Below, one piece after another: positions 11,671 to 24,075 of a stretch of DNA of 64,000 nucleotides. How positions within the stretch are numbered: position 1 is the stretch's first letter; each line of letters opens with the position of its first letter. The position numbers and the translations under genes were made by a program. The DNA lies in assembly GCA_036346405.1 (NCBI GenBank), contig CM070568.1, positions 38,181,268-38,245,267 on the forward strand. The letters are read 5' to 3'. The stretch is from Phyllostachys edulis (lineage: Eukaryota > Streptophyta > Magnoliopsida > Poales > Poaceae). The notes under the pieces are model-generated. The model was not told the origin of the DNA and ran no database searches. It saw only the letters and a program-made list of their open reading frames with translations.

Positions 11671-12290
11671 AGGGCCTGTTTGGTTTATGACCCCAGGTAG
11701 TCACACCAAAATTTTGATAATGTCAAAACTTAGACAATGCCAAAAACTGGGCAAAAAAATGGTGTTTGAATCGTAGCCATACCAATTCACGGGCAATGTC
11801 GAAATTGATGTGTTTGGATTGCAACTATACCAAATTTTACCAAAATTGTGAGTATGGCACGTGTGTCCCACATGACATGTATTTTTTTGCACCAAAATAT
11901 GCCAACATGGGTCTTGTTTTGTTGATTAAATGACAAGGAACACAACGGTTCAAACGGATCACAAATCGGATACTCGGTTCAGGAAATATGATCATTTCAA
12001 ACTTGTTAATCAAACTAACCATACAATTAATGCCACTGGCCACAGCCAACCAAAATATGCCATGTCTGAGACTCAACTGCTTGTTGCCATGCCAAAATTT
12101 GGCGAAGAATTTTGCCGCCCTTGCGAAGCCAGCGAATTGTCAAGAAAACAGCATGTGTTACCAAAATTTGAGAGTAACGCTAAATGTTGGAACCAAACCA
12201 AACACTACCTAAATTTTCAAGTCAATACCAAAATTTTAGTTTGGCTCGTTCTGGCCCTGCCTTAAGACATGCTAAAACTGTGACAAAAAA
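11671..12290 (+). repeat. Dispersed TE copy, inverted relative to 3960-4716
   Basis: It begins near GGGCCTGTTTGGTTT and contains a block at 11860-12030 that is the reverse complement of 4195-4370. It also has the family's ACCAAAATTT words throughout. No coding sequence and no clean target duplication were found. Confidence 0.6.
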
Positions 12291-12372
12291 CCAAACAACT
12301 ACCTCAGAAAATTTGGCAAAGTTTGACAATATGTTCTTGACCTTAGAACTCCACCATGCAGGAGGCCAGTGA

Positions 12373-13203
12373 GAGCATGCACAATATGGGATTGAAAGGG
12401 GGTCTTAGAGAAGAGAGAAAAGAGAAAGGAGTACTACACATTGCAACAAGGGAGTCTTAGAGGAGAGAGAAGAGGAATGCAGCCTAGCTAGGAATCATGG
12501 GGGGAGAGAAGAGGATTGAGGGAGAGATTTTTATTTAAGTGTGGGTCCCATCCATAGATGCGTCCATACATTGCGATACACACTACGATGCGTGCAATGA
12601 CGAGGAGTTAATAGGTAGCAACGAGGCTATGAGAGCATCCACAATGTGGCTCTAGAAGGGGATCTTTGAGGAGAGAGGAGAGGAGAGAGGAAGGGGGGCT
12701 TAGAGTATTCGCAGTGTGGTTTTATAAATGGGTCTTAGAGGAGAGAGAAGAGGTGAAAGTGGGTATTACACATTGTAGCAAGGGGGGGCTTAGGGGAGAG
12801 AGAAAAGGAAGGGGGGCTTAGCTAGGAACCGGTTCCTAAGAGGAGAGAAGAGGATTGAGAGAGAGGTTTTATTTGGGTGTGGGTCCTACCAATAGGAGAA
12901 AGAGGTACTACACATTGTAGCATTTTTGTACAGTTAAGACATACTCACATGTGTCACCTTAAGACCCCTCAAAGGGGTTCAAACACTATGGATGCTCTTA
13001 GGGGAGAGAGAAGAGGAAGGGGGCTTAGCTAGGGACTAGTTAGTTCTTAGGAGGAGAGAGAAGAGGATTGAGAGAGAGGTTTTATTTGGATGTGGGTCCC
13101 ACCGATAGAAGAAAGGGGTACTACATACTGTGGTATTTTTGTGCAGTTAAAACCGAGTCACATGTATCATCTTAAGACCCTTTGAAACATTGTGAACGCT
13201 CTG
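12373..13203. repeat. Cluster of nested or tandem MITE copies
   Basis: At least three related copies lie in a row. Each has an end like GAGAGCATGCACAATATGGG or GAGCATCCACAATGTGG, purine-rich GGAGAGAGAAGAGGA tracts, TTAGCTAGGAAC, and a tail ending ACTATGGATGCTC or ATTGTGAACGCTC (about 12999 and 13200). The starts and ends are inverted relative to each other, as expected of MITEs, and copies appear inserted into one another. Confidence 0.65.
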
Positions 13204-13846
13204 AGCAGGTAGTTGGGGGGAGGGGGCAAGCGGTGGTGGCAGCCGTAGACCCAAGGATGGGGAGGAGTCAAGTCAACAGTGACGGCAAGATGGGAAGCAG
13301 ATCATTTGCCTTTAATGCAATGAAGGCAGAGAAGCAGAGAAGCAAAGGGCATTCATTATCTTAAGGCAAATATCAACCATCCGATTTGGAAATAAAAGGC
13401 ACAGATGAATCACCGTAGGACGGTCCCTACAGTACAATAGTACAGTGTTCCGTATGCAGTATAAACTGTAGTAAATTTGGTGTTGTGCCATGCCGTTTGA
13501 ACTGGAAATGCCTTGTGCTTTCTCTGATGTGAAGGGTGGGGGAGGGGGTGGGGGCGGCGAGTGCGACCATCTTTGGTAGATCAACTACCGCCTACCGGTG
13601 CATGCTCCATCAATAGACCAATTGCAATGCTTGGTAAAAAGAAACTGTGAACTTTGGGGTGCTTCATGTTTGGATGTTTTTAAAAAAAAACAATATTAAT
13701 TTTAAAGATGATTACAAAAATAAATAGTCACAAATTTTTTTGCAAACCTATTGTCATTCCAATTAACGATAGACGCACTGGCAATAGGGACTTCTACTCT
13801 ATTTTTTTACTGACTATTTTCGAACGCATATTTTTATTAGTAAATA
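13204..13846. other. Unassigned sequence
   Basis: A G-rich run (13210-13230) and a C/G tract near 13535-13560 are the only notable features. No gene, RNA or element can be supported. Confidence 0.35.
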
Positions 13847-14095
13847 ACACTGATATTACATGACATTCAACACAACGCTATAGCACCTTTTGTCAACAAA
13901 TCATAATGACATTACATAACATTCAACGTAACATTGTCACATATTTTGTCGACAAATCACAATGACATTACATAACATTAAGCGTAATGTCACATACTTT
14001 GTGGACAAATCACACTGATATTACAAACTATTCACCATAACGTTGTCACCACCTAGTTTTTCGACAAATCAAAATGATATTTCAAATCATTAGGC
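13847..14095. repeat. Degenerate tandem repeat, about 60-bp unit
   Basis: Four to five imperfect copies of a unit containing GACATTACATAACATTCAACG, a variable GTCACATA-TTTTGT part and CGACAAATCA follow each other. The copies differ by many substitutions and small indels. Confidence 0.7.
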
Positions 14096-15450
14096 ACCAC
14101 ATGCACGGCCTTACACCTGGTGTCTTTGATTTGCAAATCCAAGTTGAAGCGTCTCCCACTCTCCCTATCCATCTGTGCCTCCGTGGATACAAGAGACGTC
14201 CCCCTGTCCGACTGTGGATACAGCCAAGTAGCACTGTCAGTGTTAGCACAGCAACTCTTGCTACAGATGGTAATGCACAAACAATCACAATAGCGTATCA
14301 GTGAAGTCCATAACCAACACAACGCCATCTTGGATATCTTAAGAACACCAGTAAATGTACCTACTAGCGAAACACTTCTTTTTACAACTTCCAATCTGAA
14401 CTATCTTTTTTTTTTGTAATAATCTCACACAAATAAAAAGGTTTATTACAACATTGCTGAAGAAGCAATTCAATAAAATTTGTTTTGTGGAAAACGGCGG
14501 ATTAGTCATTGGCCGTGGCTAAACCGTCACGTATAATGTATTCAAAGGCATTTACATGGCTTGAAGGATTAAACATTAGCTTTTCATATTATTTCAATTC
14601 TTTTCCCATTTAATTGGCAAAATAATTTTTATTGTTATTTACAATTCATTAGTTTATAATATTGTGCAGAACATATTTTATTTCTATCTCTAATAGTCTG
14701 CTTACATGACATATACTCTAACAATGACTAGCCATGTTTTATATAGCGATTATTTTAATCTATTTTTCATATAAATGAATATACTATTACAAACATATAA
14801 TTGCCCATTAAATTCCGATTAATTGGCCGAACAACCAATGGTCGCTTGGCGGCACCCCTCCATCCCAAGAGCGCGTGCCCCTTTCTCACAACAATATTTG
14901 GAACCACAGTGAGTAATTATGACTGGCCAAATCCGAAAAATGACGTATTAAGACAAGTGAATTTCCTGAAATATACTGCAATGCCAACCATAGCCTAATA
15001 ATAAATAATAAATGATTCTTTAGTGAAAAACAACTACTCGAAGATCGAAAGTTGAGTTGTATTTCGGTTTAATAGAATAAAAGTGTATGCTGACAAGCGA
15101 ATTAGATGATAACTGGATGCTAATAAGTAGCTTACAAGTTACACAAGTCAGAATCCTCTATATGTATAAAGGGCTGAGCAACTGTACATAGTGAACTTCA
15201 TAAATATATCGGATTTGTTAAAAGGAAATATGACTGTACATCAAGATGTCATTGAAATCAACAGGAGATCAACAAAACATACCTGGCTGCTACTCACTGT
15301 GTAGAAGAAATAGCACCATGCCATTCTTAGAGTTGAATATAAAAAATCTGAGTCTCATATTCCTGAAGGCAGAATCAGTTCGTTATTGGAACTTGATGGG
15401 AGTACAAACTTTGCCATTTCTTCTTCACAGCAGAGGATCTGGAACCCTCA
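14096..15450. other. Intergenic DNA and probable 3' flank of NLR1
   Basis: No gene is supported. The overlapping plus and minus frames at 14053-14394 are shadows of each other and match nothing I recognise. From about 15000 onward the DNA is the downstream flank of the minus-strand NLR gene whose stop codon is at 15451. Confidence 0.35.
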
Positions 15451-15542
15451 TTATTTCTTAAGAGTCCTTTTCTTGTTTTCTGAAGTACTCACTATGCCAG
15501 CGAGAGTCTTAAGTAGCCCTCGGGAGGAATTTTTAGATGATG

Positions 15543-15638
15543 GTCGCTCTGGCACAACAGAATTCTCTGTAGGCCTGACCTCCATCGGATGTCGCCCTGG
15601 CACAACAGAATTCTCTGCAGGCCTGACCTCCATCGGAT
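15543..15638 (-). repeat. 48-bp in-frame tandem duplication at the NLR1 C-terminus
   Basis: Two adjacent 48-bp units (15543-15590, 15591-15638) differ at two positions. They encode two copies of a 16-residue motif, HPMEVRPAENSVVPGR and HPMEVRPTENSVVPER, near the protein end after the last LRR. The multiple-of-three length keeps the frame. Confidence 0.9.
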
Positions 15639-17476
15639 GAACTTTTTCCATGAATAAAATCTTCGGCCTAATAGGATGCTTCTTCGCTGCATCTTCCCAA
15701 GTTTTTCTTGTTTCTGCTTTCACTTTGCGATCAATCTTGACTTCCATAAGACGTTTGATGCATTCAATCTTGATTGCATGAAGCCCATCTAGATCTTTAT
15801 AGAGCAGATGAAGTGAGAGAAGCTGTGGCAGAGCATCATCACAGATTTCTGGTAGGGTAGAACTTTGAACCACAAAGCATAGGCGTCGCAGGCTTGGGAA
15901 TGCATCTTTTATGACAAAATTCTCAAGGCGATCTGCAGCCAGTTCGAGAAAAAGCAAGCAACGCAACTTACTCAGGACTGTTAGAAGATCCCCTCTGAGA
16001 TTGGTTGATGAAAGGCACAACTCTCTGAGATCACACAGTGACGTAACAAATGGAGGCATTGTGTGTAGCTCGCCATGGAGTTTCAGCGAGCGAAGATAGC
16101 AGTCTCCTTGCAAAGAAACTTGCATCATGTAGTTAGAGCATTTCTCAAAATCAAGCGATAGAGAACGGGCATCAATTGTTCCTGTGCCATCTTGAATGTA
16201 TCTCTCAACGGCACGTGAAAGATCAATTAAGTCACTGCTGTCTCCAGTGGACTCACACCATATCTTAACCTTTTTCAGTTTCTTCATATGACCCATAAGT
16301 TGCAGAAGACCTTGGTTCTCGTTGGTGACAAATCCTGCTAGAGTCTGCAGGTTACTTTCTCCCGACACAAAAAAATTTCTGTTTTTACTTGATACCTTGT
16401 CCAATAGCTTAAACTTTCCAAACAGATGAATTAAATTGGGAAGCACGATGACTTCTATGGGCAGCAGCACCTCTACCATGGTTCTCCTGACATCGAGTGT
16501 CTCCAAAAACTTTAGTTTTGAAATTTTCCTTGGAAGCATGGTAATAGTGCCCCCAAGGCTTAGATACCTGAGAAGCAACAGGTTACATATGCCTTTGAGA
16601 TGACGATCCGTCAAGTCATTGCATTCTTCTAGATCCAAGACACGCAGCAGTTGATACTTCCGAAAATCCAAAATATCTTGGCCTGCCTCGCCAAAGATTG
16701 TGAGAGACCGGACAAGAGATAAATCATTGTCCGTGCTAACACTTGTAGCACTGTCATGATGCAGAGAAAGACGACGGGCATATTTTGGTAGGGAAGTCTT
16801 ATCACAAAACAAGGTAATGAATTTCTCAGATACGGACTTGTGCACAATGAACTCGAGCATCATCCCAGGAGGTTGGCATGTCTTCACCTCTTCATTGTTG
16901 CTTACATCAATGGGCTGAATGATATTCCGGTCTATAAGAGCCTCAAAATTTTCAACTGCGACATCAAGAGCACTGCATCGAGGCTGTGTTACGACAAGTC
17001 CTTCAGCTAACCATCGCCTTATAGCAAGCATGCCTTAGCAGCATGCCCTGATAGACAGGTGTAGTTGTGGGTAAGTACCCGGTGCATTCTTGATAAGGTT
17101 TCGTCCTCCTTCTCCAGATGGTAACCTAGTTTGGCACACAAATCTTGACAGGATGTTCCTGTGAGGCTGCCTTTTCTTCGCAAGAATTGGCCTACACTAA
17201 CGAGAGCAAGTGGTAGGCCATCACATTTCTTCAGAAGTGCTGCTGAACCGCTCTCCATGTTAGGTGAACGTTCCTTCCAACAAGCACTATTTAAGAACAA
17301 ATCTTCTGAGCATTTAGCATCAAGTGTGCTCATTTTGTATACATAACCGCTTTCAGAGCTGCAGGCATTTGCTATCGTATGTAAACTCGTGGTCACCATT
17401 ATTCTGCTGCGAACACCATTATCGGCAGGGAAAGCAGGCCCTATAGTACCCCACTGTTCTGTCCTCATGTCATCAA

Positions 17477-17516
17477 TCTCAATGAAATACCTAAGATCAC
17501 AATGAAATACCTAAGA
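17477..17516 (-). repeat. 20-bp tandem duplication of the NLR1 3' splice site
   Basis: Two adjacent 20-bp units (17477-17496 and 17497-17516) differ at one base and each contains a TTAG|GTATTTCATTG acceptor on the minus strand. Only the transcript-downstream acceptor (exon from 17490) keeps the frame into IDDMRTEQW. Using the other (exon from 17510) shifts the frame, because 20 is not a multiple of three, and ends in a stop after about 14 codons. Confidence 0.85.
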
Positions 17517-18688
17517 GACAATTTGAGGAAAGAAAAGAAATAAAAAGTTAATAGATATCTAGTATTATGCAGCCACAGACCGACAGTAATCAATTGGGTG
17601 AGCAAGTCCCTACTTTATTCTATCTAAATCACATTGATGTTTGGCTTTTAACTGTCGACAAATGCAAAATTTTGGTAAAACCACCCCCTTATATTTGAGC
17701 AACCGTATACACTACCTTATATAGGATTTTTGGGCGCCGTTCAAAGTCAGTCATCTATTGTCTAGTCATTTGACCATGAATTAACCGAAGGAAATTAGGG
17801 AAAGGCTCATTAGAATCGAGTTTACCGCATATACAATGAAGACAATATAGTGGGCGAGCGAAGTAGAAGAGAAGTATTCTTTATACCTCTTGTTATGCAA
17901 GTGTTCTCTGAGATGCATGCTTAGCTGTTCAACTTCAACATCGGAGGCGTCCCCTTGCTGCGTGCCAGTTTGCTTGTGTATCTCCTTGAGAACCTCCATG
18001 AGAACCTCTTCCGCACCCTCGTCCGCCGCGCGAACCCAGACCCGTGGCCTGAATTGCTGGGCGACGTCACTCTCGTAGACTTGCCTCGCAAGAAGAGTCT
18101 TCCCAAGGCCACCAAACCCAACAACGGAGATCACCTTGAGCTTCTCCACCGGATCATGTACAAGCTCCAGGAGCTCCCTTCGGGGTTCCGCCATGCCCAC
18201 AAGGTCGGCCTCAAGAACGAGCGGATCTGCAGGTGCGGAGGAGGTGGGCCATTGACCATCGCCGCCGCAGGTGTATCTCTGTCTCCGCTGGTACGCTTGG
18301 TCTGATTTCTTCTTGAGTGCCCGGATCTCGGAGGCAAACCGAGCAGGGGATCGCCTCAGGCGGCCGTGAGCAGCATGATCATACAGGAAGCGGTCCACGC
18401 AGTCTTCGATCTCATGAGCCAGGTCACGCACTTCTTCGATCCAACTCCTCGGCACGGCTCCCAGATCCTTGCTTCGCGAGGATCTGCTGTAGTCTTCAAT
18501 GGCACTAACAATCATGCCAAGTTCTTTGTTGATGAATGCAATGTCATCCTTGACTCTCTTCTGCAGCTTGTATTTCTCCTGCACGAGCGTGAAGAGTTTC
18601 GGCATCAGCGTAGTCACCAAAGCTCCCACCAACGCTCCCAACACCGCTGCCTCCATGCCTAGCCCCTCCCGGCGCTCAATTGATCACT

Positions 18689-18698
18689 GAATATTCGA
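18689..18698. repeat. Left target-site duplication of the 6.46-kb MULE
   Basis: GAATATTCGA here and GAATAATCGA at 25159-25168 differ by one base and directly abut the two inverted repeats. Mutator-like elements typically make 9-bp duplications, with 8-10 bp variants. It lies 33 bp upstream of the NLR1 start codon. Confidence 0.75.
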
Positions 18699-18808
18699 GA
18701 ATTTTTTTTTAAATAATCTATTTTTTATTCGAAATATCAAAAATATTCCGGCGAATTTATTTTTTACAAAAATATACGTCTGTCGCCCAATGGTTGGGCG
18801 ACTTCGGC
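18699..18808. repeat. Left terminal inverted repeat of the MULE
   Basis: It pairs with the reverse complement of 25049-25158 with roughly 90% identity by eye over about 110 bp, including the CAAAAATATACGTCTGTCGC block. The outer edge abuts the target duplication. Confidence 0.85.
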
Positions 18809-18981
18809 GTATCATATGCGGTTGGTATTGCAAGACTGTCGCCCAACCGTTAAACTTTTAAGCTGTCTGAGGCGGGCGGTTGGCGAAATTATTCTGATCG
18901 CCCGACGGTTGGGCGATAGGTTCGATCGTAACCGTCACAATGACTGGATGTTCGATCATATGCGGTGCGGCGTTGGTTTGC

Positions 18982-18989
18982 CTATATAG
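18982..18989 (+). promoter_or_regulatory. Probable TATA box of the MULE-borne PMD gene
   Basis: CTATATAGG lies inside the element on the plus strand. About 170 bp downstream is a plausible splice donor GAGAAG|GTAAGTTTG (19150-19160), and the first ATG of the PMD frame is at 20225, suggesting a spliced 5' leader with a ~1-kb intron. Inferred from sequence only. Confidence 0.45.
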
Positions 18990-20224
18990 GCACCAGCGGT
19001 CCCCAGCAGGTAGTCGTTCGCGGCATAAGCGATCGTCTGAGGGAAGAAAGAAAGAGAGGAGAGGAGAGGAAAAAAGAGGAGGAGAGGAGTGGAAAAAGGG
19101 AGAAAAATAGATAAGGGGAGGATTGGGAGAAGAGAAGAAATTTGGATTGCGAGAAGGTAAGTTTGATTTATTTTGTCTTGTATTTTTTAAGTAGGTATTT
19201 AGTTAGTTAAAATAGTAGGTATAAGTAGCGCTCATAGGAAGCGTAGTTAGAAAAAAAAAGTAGAAAATCGAAATGTTGTTGATTTATCGTAAGTGCGATT
19301 AATAGTGTAATGTAGTTGATTTGTAAAAGAAAATTTATTTTGTAGTATAATTTTTTGAGTGCGTAAATAGTTTATTTAGTTAAATGAGTAGTATAATAGC
19401 ACCGTAGGAAATTGTAGTTAGAGAAAAAAAATAAAAAATCGAAATGTTGTTGATTTATGCGTAAGTAGTAGCGATAAAAACTTTAGTTAGAGAAAAATTA
19501 TGCGTGAGGAGTATTATTAGTCTTGTTTGTGAGATGTATTGTAGTAGTAATCGGTGTGTGCGTGCTGACTATTCTTGGGTGAATAATGCGTGACCGGCGC
19601 ATAAGGAGGATGAATTATTTGTATAAACTAATTAGTAGAAGTAAATTAGTATGAACTAAGCGACTTAGGTAATTGGTAGAAGACCGGAATGCCACTTGTA
19701 GCATTTAGGGTTGCAAGATAGCGTTCGAATCGGATAATGCCCGCTATGGAATAGCTCGGTTTTAGGTTGAATCTAAATATAAATGCGACCGTTCATTGCG
19801 GCCTCGCCTTAGGGAATGAATGATGTCTTGATCATCTTTGTCGTGTAGTTATCGACGATAGGCGAAGGGCCTTACAAATGTAAATTACAATGTAGCGATG
19901 CTTGCATGTCGTATGCGTTCTTGAGCTAAGTAATTGCAATGTTGGAAATATTTGCAGCCATACAATAAGTCATGCATGTACGCACTACATTGAAAGTGCA
20001 TTACGGTGCTGGCACCGTTCGTGAAGGTCCGTGCGGTGTTGACTTGAGCAGTAATTGTAATGTTTATTGAAGTGTTGTAGTACTATAACTTTTTTTCGTA
20101 AGTTTTTGAAAGACCATCTGGTAGCCTAGTACTCTTTTGATTTGTTTGTTTGCAAGTTAAATTTACTCATTCGTTACACTCGATGTTTCATTTCGCGTTT
20201 TGCTAACTTAAAGTTGTTTTGCGG

Positions 20225-22928
20225 TATGGCTCACGGATCGGATGGAGTTTCGGCCTCTGGAGGCGCATTGACCGAGTACATCATAGCGTCGCGTCGTGTC
20301 CCTCATCCTCTGACGGGTGCCGACACGATGTGTTGGGGGTGATCCGCCGCGGACACCTCGGGTGGCTGGAGGCTAGACCTGGCTGGGCGAGCGAGTTAGT
20401 ATCGTCCACACTATCTTCTCATGAACCGTACCTTCGTCTTGACCTTTTGTTCCTTCGCAGTTGGCTGCTTTGGTCTACTACCTATCGCCCGGATAGTGCA
20501 GCACCGACGAGGCGAGACAAGCCGGCGGCACCGCGATCGGCGGCAGCAGAGCGTCCATGCGGGCGAGCGATCCACGGCGCTTCCCGTTCGACCGCTCACG
20601 ATGGCGGCTCTTGTGGACCGGTGGCGACGAGACTCACACTTTCCATCTCCCATTCGGGAGATGGCCTCTACCCGGGGCGTCTCACCTTCTTGGCCTCCCT
20701 ATCGCGGGAGGTGCGCCTTCCGCAGAGCCTCCGGATAATGGCGCGAGGACCTTGGCGAGTTTGAGGAGTCCTCCCACTGTGTTGGCGGCGGGTACTACGT
20801 CTTTCCGGAGGCACTGAGGCGCGGCCCGCCCTTGCGGTGGTTGTCGCGATTCGATGCGTGTTACACCGTGCTTTCGTTAGTAGTGTCCTGTTGTCCTTTT
20901 TCGTCGAGGTCTTACTATATTTTTCGTTGTGCATGGTCGGCGACCTCACGCGGACGACCGGCGGTGTCACGCCACGAGGCGTACTTGTTGTGGCTGTTTG
21001 GTTGAGTCTTTGTTCACAGCGATCCGCGACACCGTCGGCGTGAGGCTTATCAGCGTCGCCGAGAACTATCGCCAAGCGGGGAGGCCCCAGATCGGCGAGG
21101 GTTGGCCGTACTTGCGCCACCTATCGCGGCTTGTGCGTCGTGCCTCGGTCGAGACCGAACTCCATCCTCACGGGTGTCCTCTCCTCTGCGGTTGTGGTCG
21201 TTTGGCGCTTTAGCCTCGGGCGGCCTGATGAGCGATAAGCGCACCGTCTGGTGGAGATGTACTGCGCAGACGAGGTGGACCGGCCGACGATGGGCTCTCT
21301 CGGTGCGGCGGCGAATGCGTACTCTTTCTGTGATTAATTTCTTCATATTACCGATCGTCTGCCTAATATCTTGTGTTCGTTGCGAGTGCGATTCGCATGC
21401 GTGTAGGTGACACAGGCGTCTGAGCCGTTCGTGGAAGCGATTCGCCGCCTCACGGCGGGCGGCGTTATTGGGAACCATACTACGCCTCGGGAGTTACTTT
21501 CCGCGCTCCCCACGGCTTTGTCCTCGCCATGCTTGCGAGGCAAAGTATTAGCTCACCGCAGGTGCTGTCTTCGGCGTCTTCGTGGAGGACTACGGGCGCA
21601 TCGTGTGATCGCCCGATTCGCCTCTGGCAGAGGTTCGATACCGATTAAGCGTGCGGTGCGAAGCGTGCACTCGTGAGTACTCGGCGGACATGATTTGTTT
21701 TGTTGTCGTCTCTTATGCCGCATTGCTAACTACATGTTCGTCTTGCGGCTTTAGTAGGAAGAGTCGCCGCGCACTGGCGGGGAGTAGGATGGGCCCGTGG
21801 GTAGCGCGGTGGGAGGGCGCACTACGAGACCGTGTGCGAGGAGGACATCCGTGCGACGACCACATGAGCTATAGCGAGTACATTATTTGATGCGCTCGCG
21901 ACACGTACGAGCTCGTGCTCATCTGGCGACGAGCCCGCACCCGTGTCCGGCACCGGCGGACACGTACCTGTGCATTTAGCGCGGGGCGTACTGCGCGATG
22001 CGTTCGTCCAACTCGAAAATTTCGCTTGTGTTATCCGCCATTACGTTTTCACCGTGTCTTCTTTTCGATGTGGCGGGCATGGTTCTTGAGCTTTCGGCGA
22101 ATTGCGACTTCGTGGGCTGCAGAGGTTCACGGACGGTGTGGAGGGCACCGCGAGACCACGGCCGAGTTTTCCGTCGTTTTCGGCAGCGATCGCGGGCGTA
22201 TTTTCGGCTGTTGTTATCGTGCACGAGCTCCGGAGGTTGCACGCTCGGCTGGTTCACACTCCGTCCGTCCGCCCGCCGTCCGCGACACCACAGCGAGCAG
22301 GAGGTCGGCCGGACCACGTCCGACACAGCAGCGCCACGACCGGTAGCGCGGCGAGACCACCTCCCCAGCAGCGCTACGAGGAAATTTGGGTCGGCAGACA
22401 CGTCCGACATCGCGGCGCACCGACGAGGCGGCTCGGCGAGCACGTCCGACACCGGCAGCGTCGCACTATGTCGTGCCACAGTTCCATGTGGACAGCTTTG
22501 TACACGCCATGGCGCTAGCCGAGGGTACGTCACGTCTCTGTTGGTCAGCACGCTTCGCGTTTTTTTATTAAGTAACAATATTTTCTTTGTGCGGTACATT
22601 GCCATATGACGATGTGGGACGCGCATCACGTGGGCCTATTGGGCGAGGACGCTTGTTGGGCGAGGGCGCTTGAGACTTTTTGGTGGACGAGCAGCCGACA
22701 CCTCAGCCCACACCTCCGCCCACACCTGCTGAGGGTCTGTCCGGCTCACAGCTTCTCGGTGCGCCAGCACCCACACAGCACCCAGTGCTGTCCACTCCTT
22801 TACCGCCTCTCGGTCCTCGTCAGATCAGGGCTCCAGACCGTCTTTCCCTCTCGGGGCCGAGACCCAGACACCCAGCGCAGAGGAAGGCGCCGAAGCGAGC
22901 CCGTCGGGGAGGACGCGGAGGTGGGTAG
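20225..22928 (+). pseudogene. Decayed plant mobile domain (PMD) gene inside the MULE
   Basis: Plant mobile domain proteins occur as transposon cargo and as cellular MAIN/MAIL1 homologues. The first frame begins MAHGSDGVSASGGALTEYII. Downstream, domain hallmarks appear scattered over all three frames: LLPIARIVQHRR (~20470), ALVDRWRRDSH (~20600), ETHTFHLPFG and LLGLPIAGGAP (20630-20720), AYLLWLFGW (~20980), and a basic tail RKAPKRARRGGRGGG ending at 22928 after a Pro-rich stretch. The many frame changes and stops show the gene is dead. Introns were probably present but could not be placed. Confidence 0.65.
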
Positions 22929-23518
22929 GCGGGTCTGCCGACGAGGAGGATCTTTGGGAGTGCGGTTGGGGGGTAGTAGGGGCCGTCTTGTTGCCTTTGG
23001 TGTACATTTGTTCTTTATGTGATACTTATATTTTGCACTTAATATATGATGCCTGGATTACTTTTGCGTTCTTCTGTATACTCTTTCATATAATGAATGT
23101 TTGTTCAATGCATATCAACGCCTATAGCTTAATGCACACGACACCTCGATGCAAAAGTCAACTCGATAAATGGCAACTGCAATGACGCGTCCACCATTTA
23201 CTTACATACGTTACGATTGAACGTAATTGCGACACATCGATACAACATGTCAACTCGATAAAAGGCAACACCTCGTAAGTGTTTCTTTTCGGCGTATCGA
23301 TTTTACGTCTCCCAACGTTCAATTCCTTAAATTTTAACTTCATCCCCACGTAATGGCGGCCGAGATGCGGCGCCACTTCTTCGATGGATCGGCGGCGGAG
23401 ATGTACGACAGAGCATTCATCGGCCAGTACATCTTTGAACTACCGGTGCGGGCGAGAACCGTCGGTGGAAACCTTACGTCACGGACCTGCTCAGAGGCAC
23501 GAAGAGCCCGATACTCGC

Positions 23519-24075
23519 CGGGCATAATCCATATCGGCGGCGTCGATTATCGATATTTTTACATCCTTATTATGTAAGATTTCCGGTGTACGGTGTGCCC
23601 ATCCATCATACAATCGCGGAGACATGGACAACCGACATACCGGCCCGGCGTGCACGATCCGCGACAAAGGCAAGGAAAGGCTCATGCGGTTAACCCGGCC
23701 GCCCGAGTGTATCCGCTTCGCCGGCGTAATCCGTATGGACGGCGTGAGTTCTGAAGAATTTACATCATTCTTACGATTTTCACTATCGGTGCCCTTACAT
23801 CACGGAATCGCGGGACATGGGCGACTTGACATACCAAACCGGCGTGGGCGATCCGCGACAAGGGCAAGGGAAAGGCGATCTTGGTGAGCGACGCCCACAG
23901 CGTATCCGATCGCCCGGCGTAATCCGTGTCGGCGGCGTGAGTTATGAAGAATGTAAATCATTTTCACAATTTCAAATATCTGATGCACTTACATCATGGA
24001 ATCGCGGGATATGGGCGACTTCGATATACCGGCCAGCGTGGACACTCCGCGACAAGGGAAGGGAAGGCCGAGGAG
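23519..24075. repeat. Three tandem ~195-bp units inside the MULE
   Basis: The word CGGCGTAATCCGT-(8)-CGGCG recurs at about 23519 (variant), 23722 and 23915, giving spacings of ~203 and 193 bp. Each unit also contains ATCGCGG-ACATGG and CGCGACAA-GG words in the same order. The units are moderately diverged. Function unknown. Confidence 0.7.

Larger units (their letters stand above)
15451..18656 (-). pseudogene. NLR1: CC-NB-ARC-LRR disease-resistance gene, frameshifted
   Basis: NLR immune receptors detect pathogen effectors in plant cells and trigger defence. Exon 1 (17887-18656) starts MEAAVLGALVGALV and encodes an Rx-type coiled coil with HEIEDCVDRF in the EDVID position (residues 81-90) and a P-loop GFGGLGKT (180-187). 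The intron has GT-AG ends and splits an Arg codon just before kinase-2. Exon 2 (from 17490 down) reads RYFIEIDD, so the usual hydrophobic residue before IDD is Glu, then CDGLPLAL. At about 17015-17030 the frame runs AAKACLL then a stop, while RRWLAEGL continues in another frame (17031-15451). Around 16 residues of the RNBS-D region are missing. The LRR part is otherwise open to a Lys-rich tail. Probably a pseudogene; a truncated CC-NB protein is possible. It is head to head with NLR2. Confidence 0.85.
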
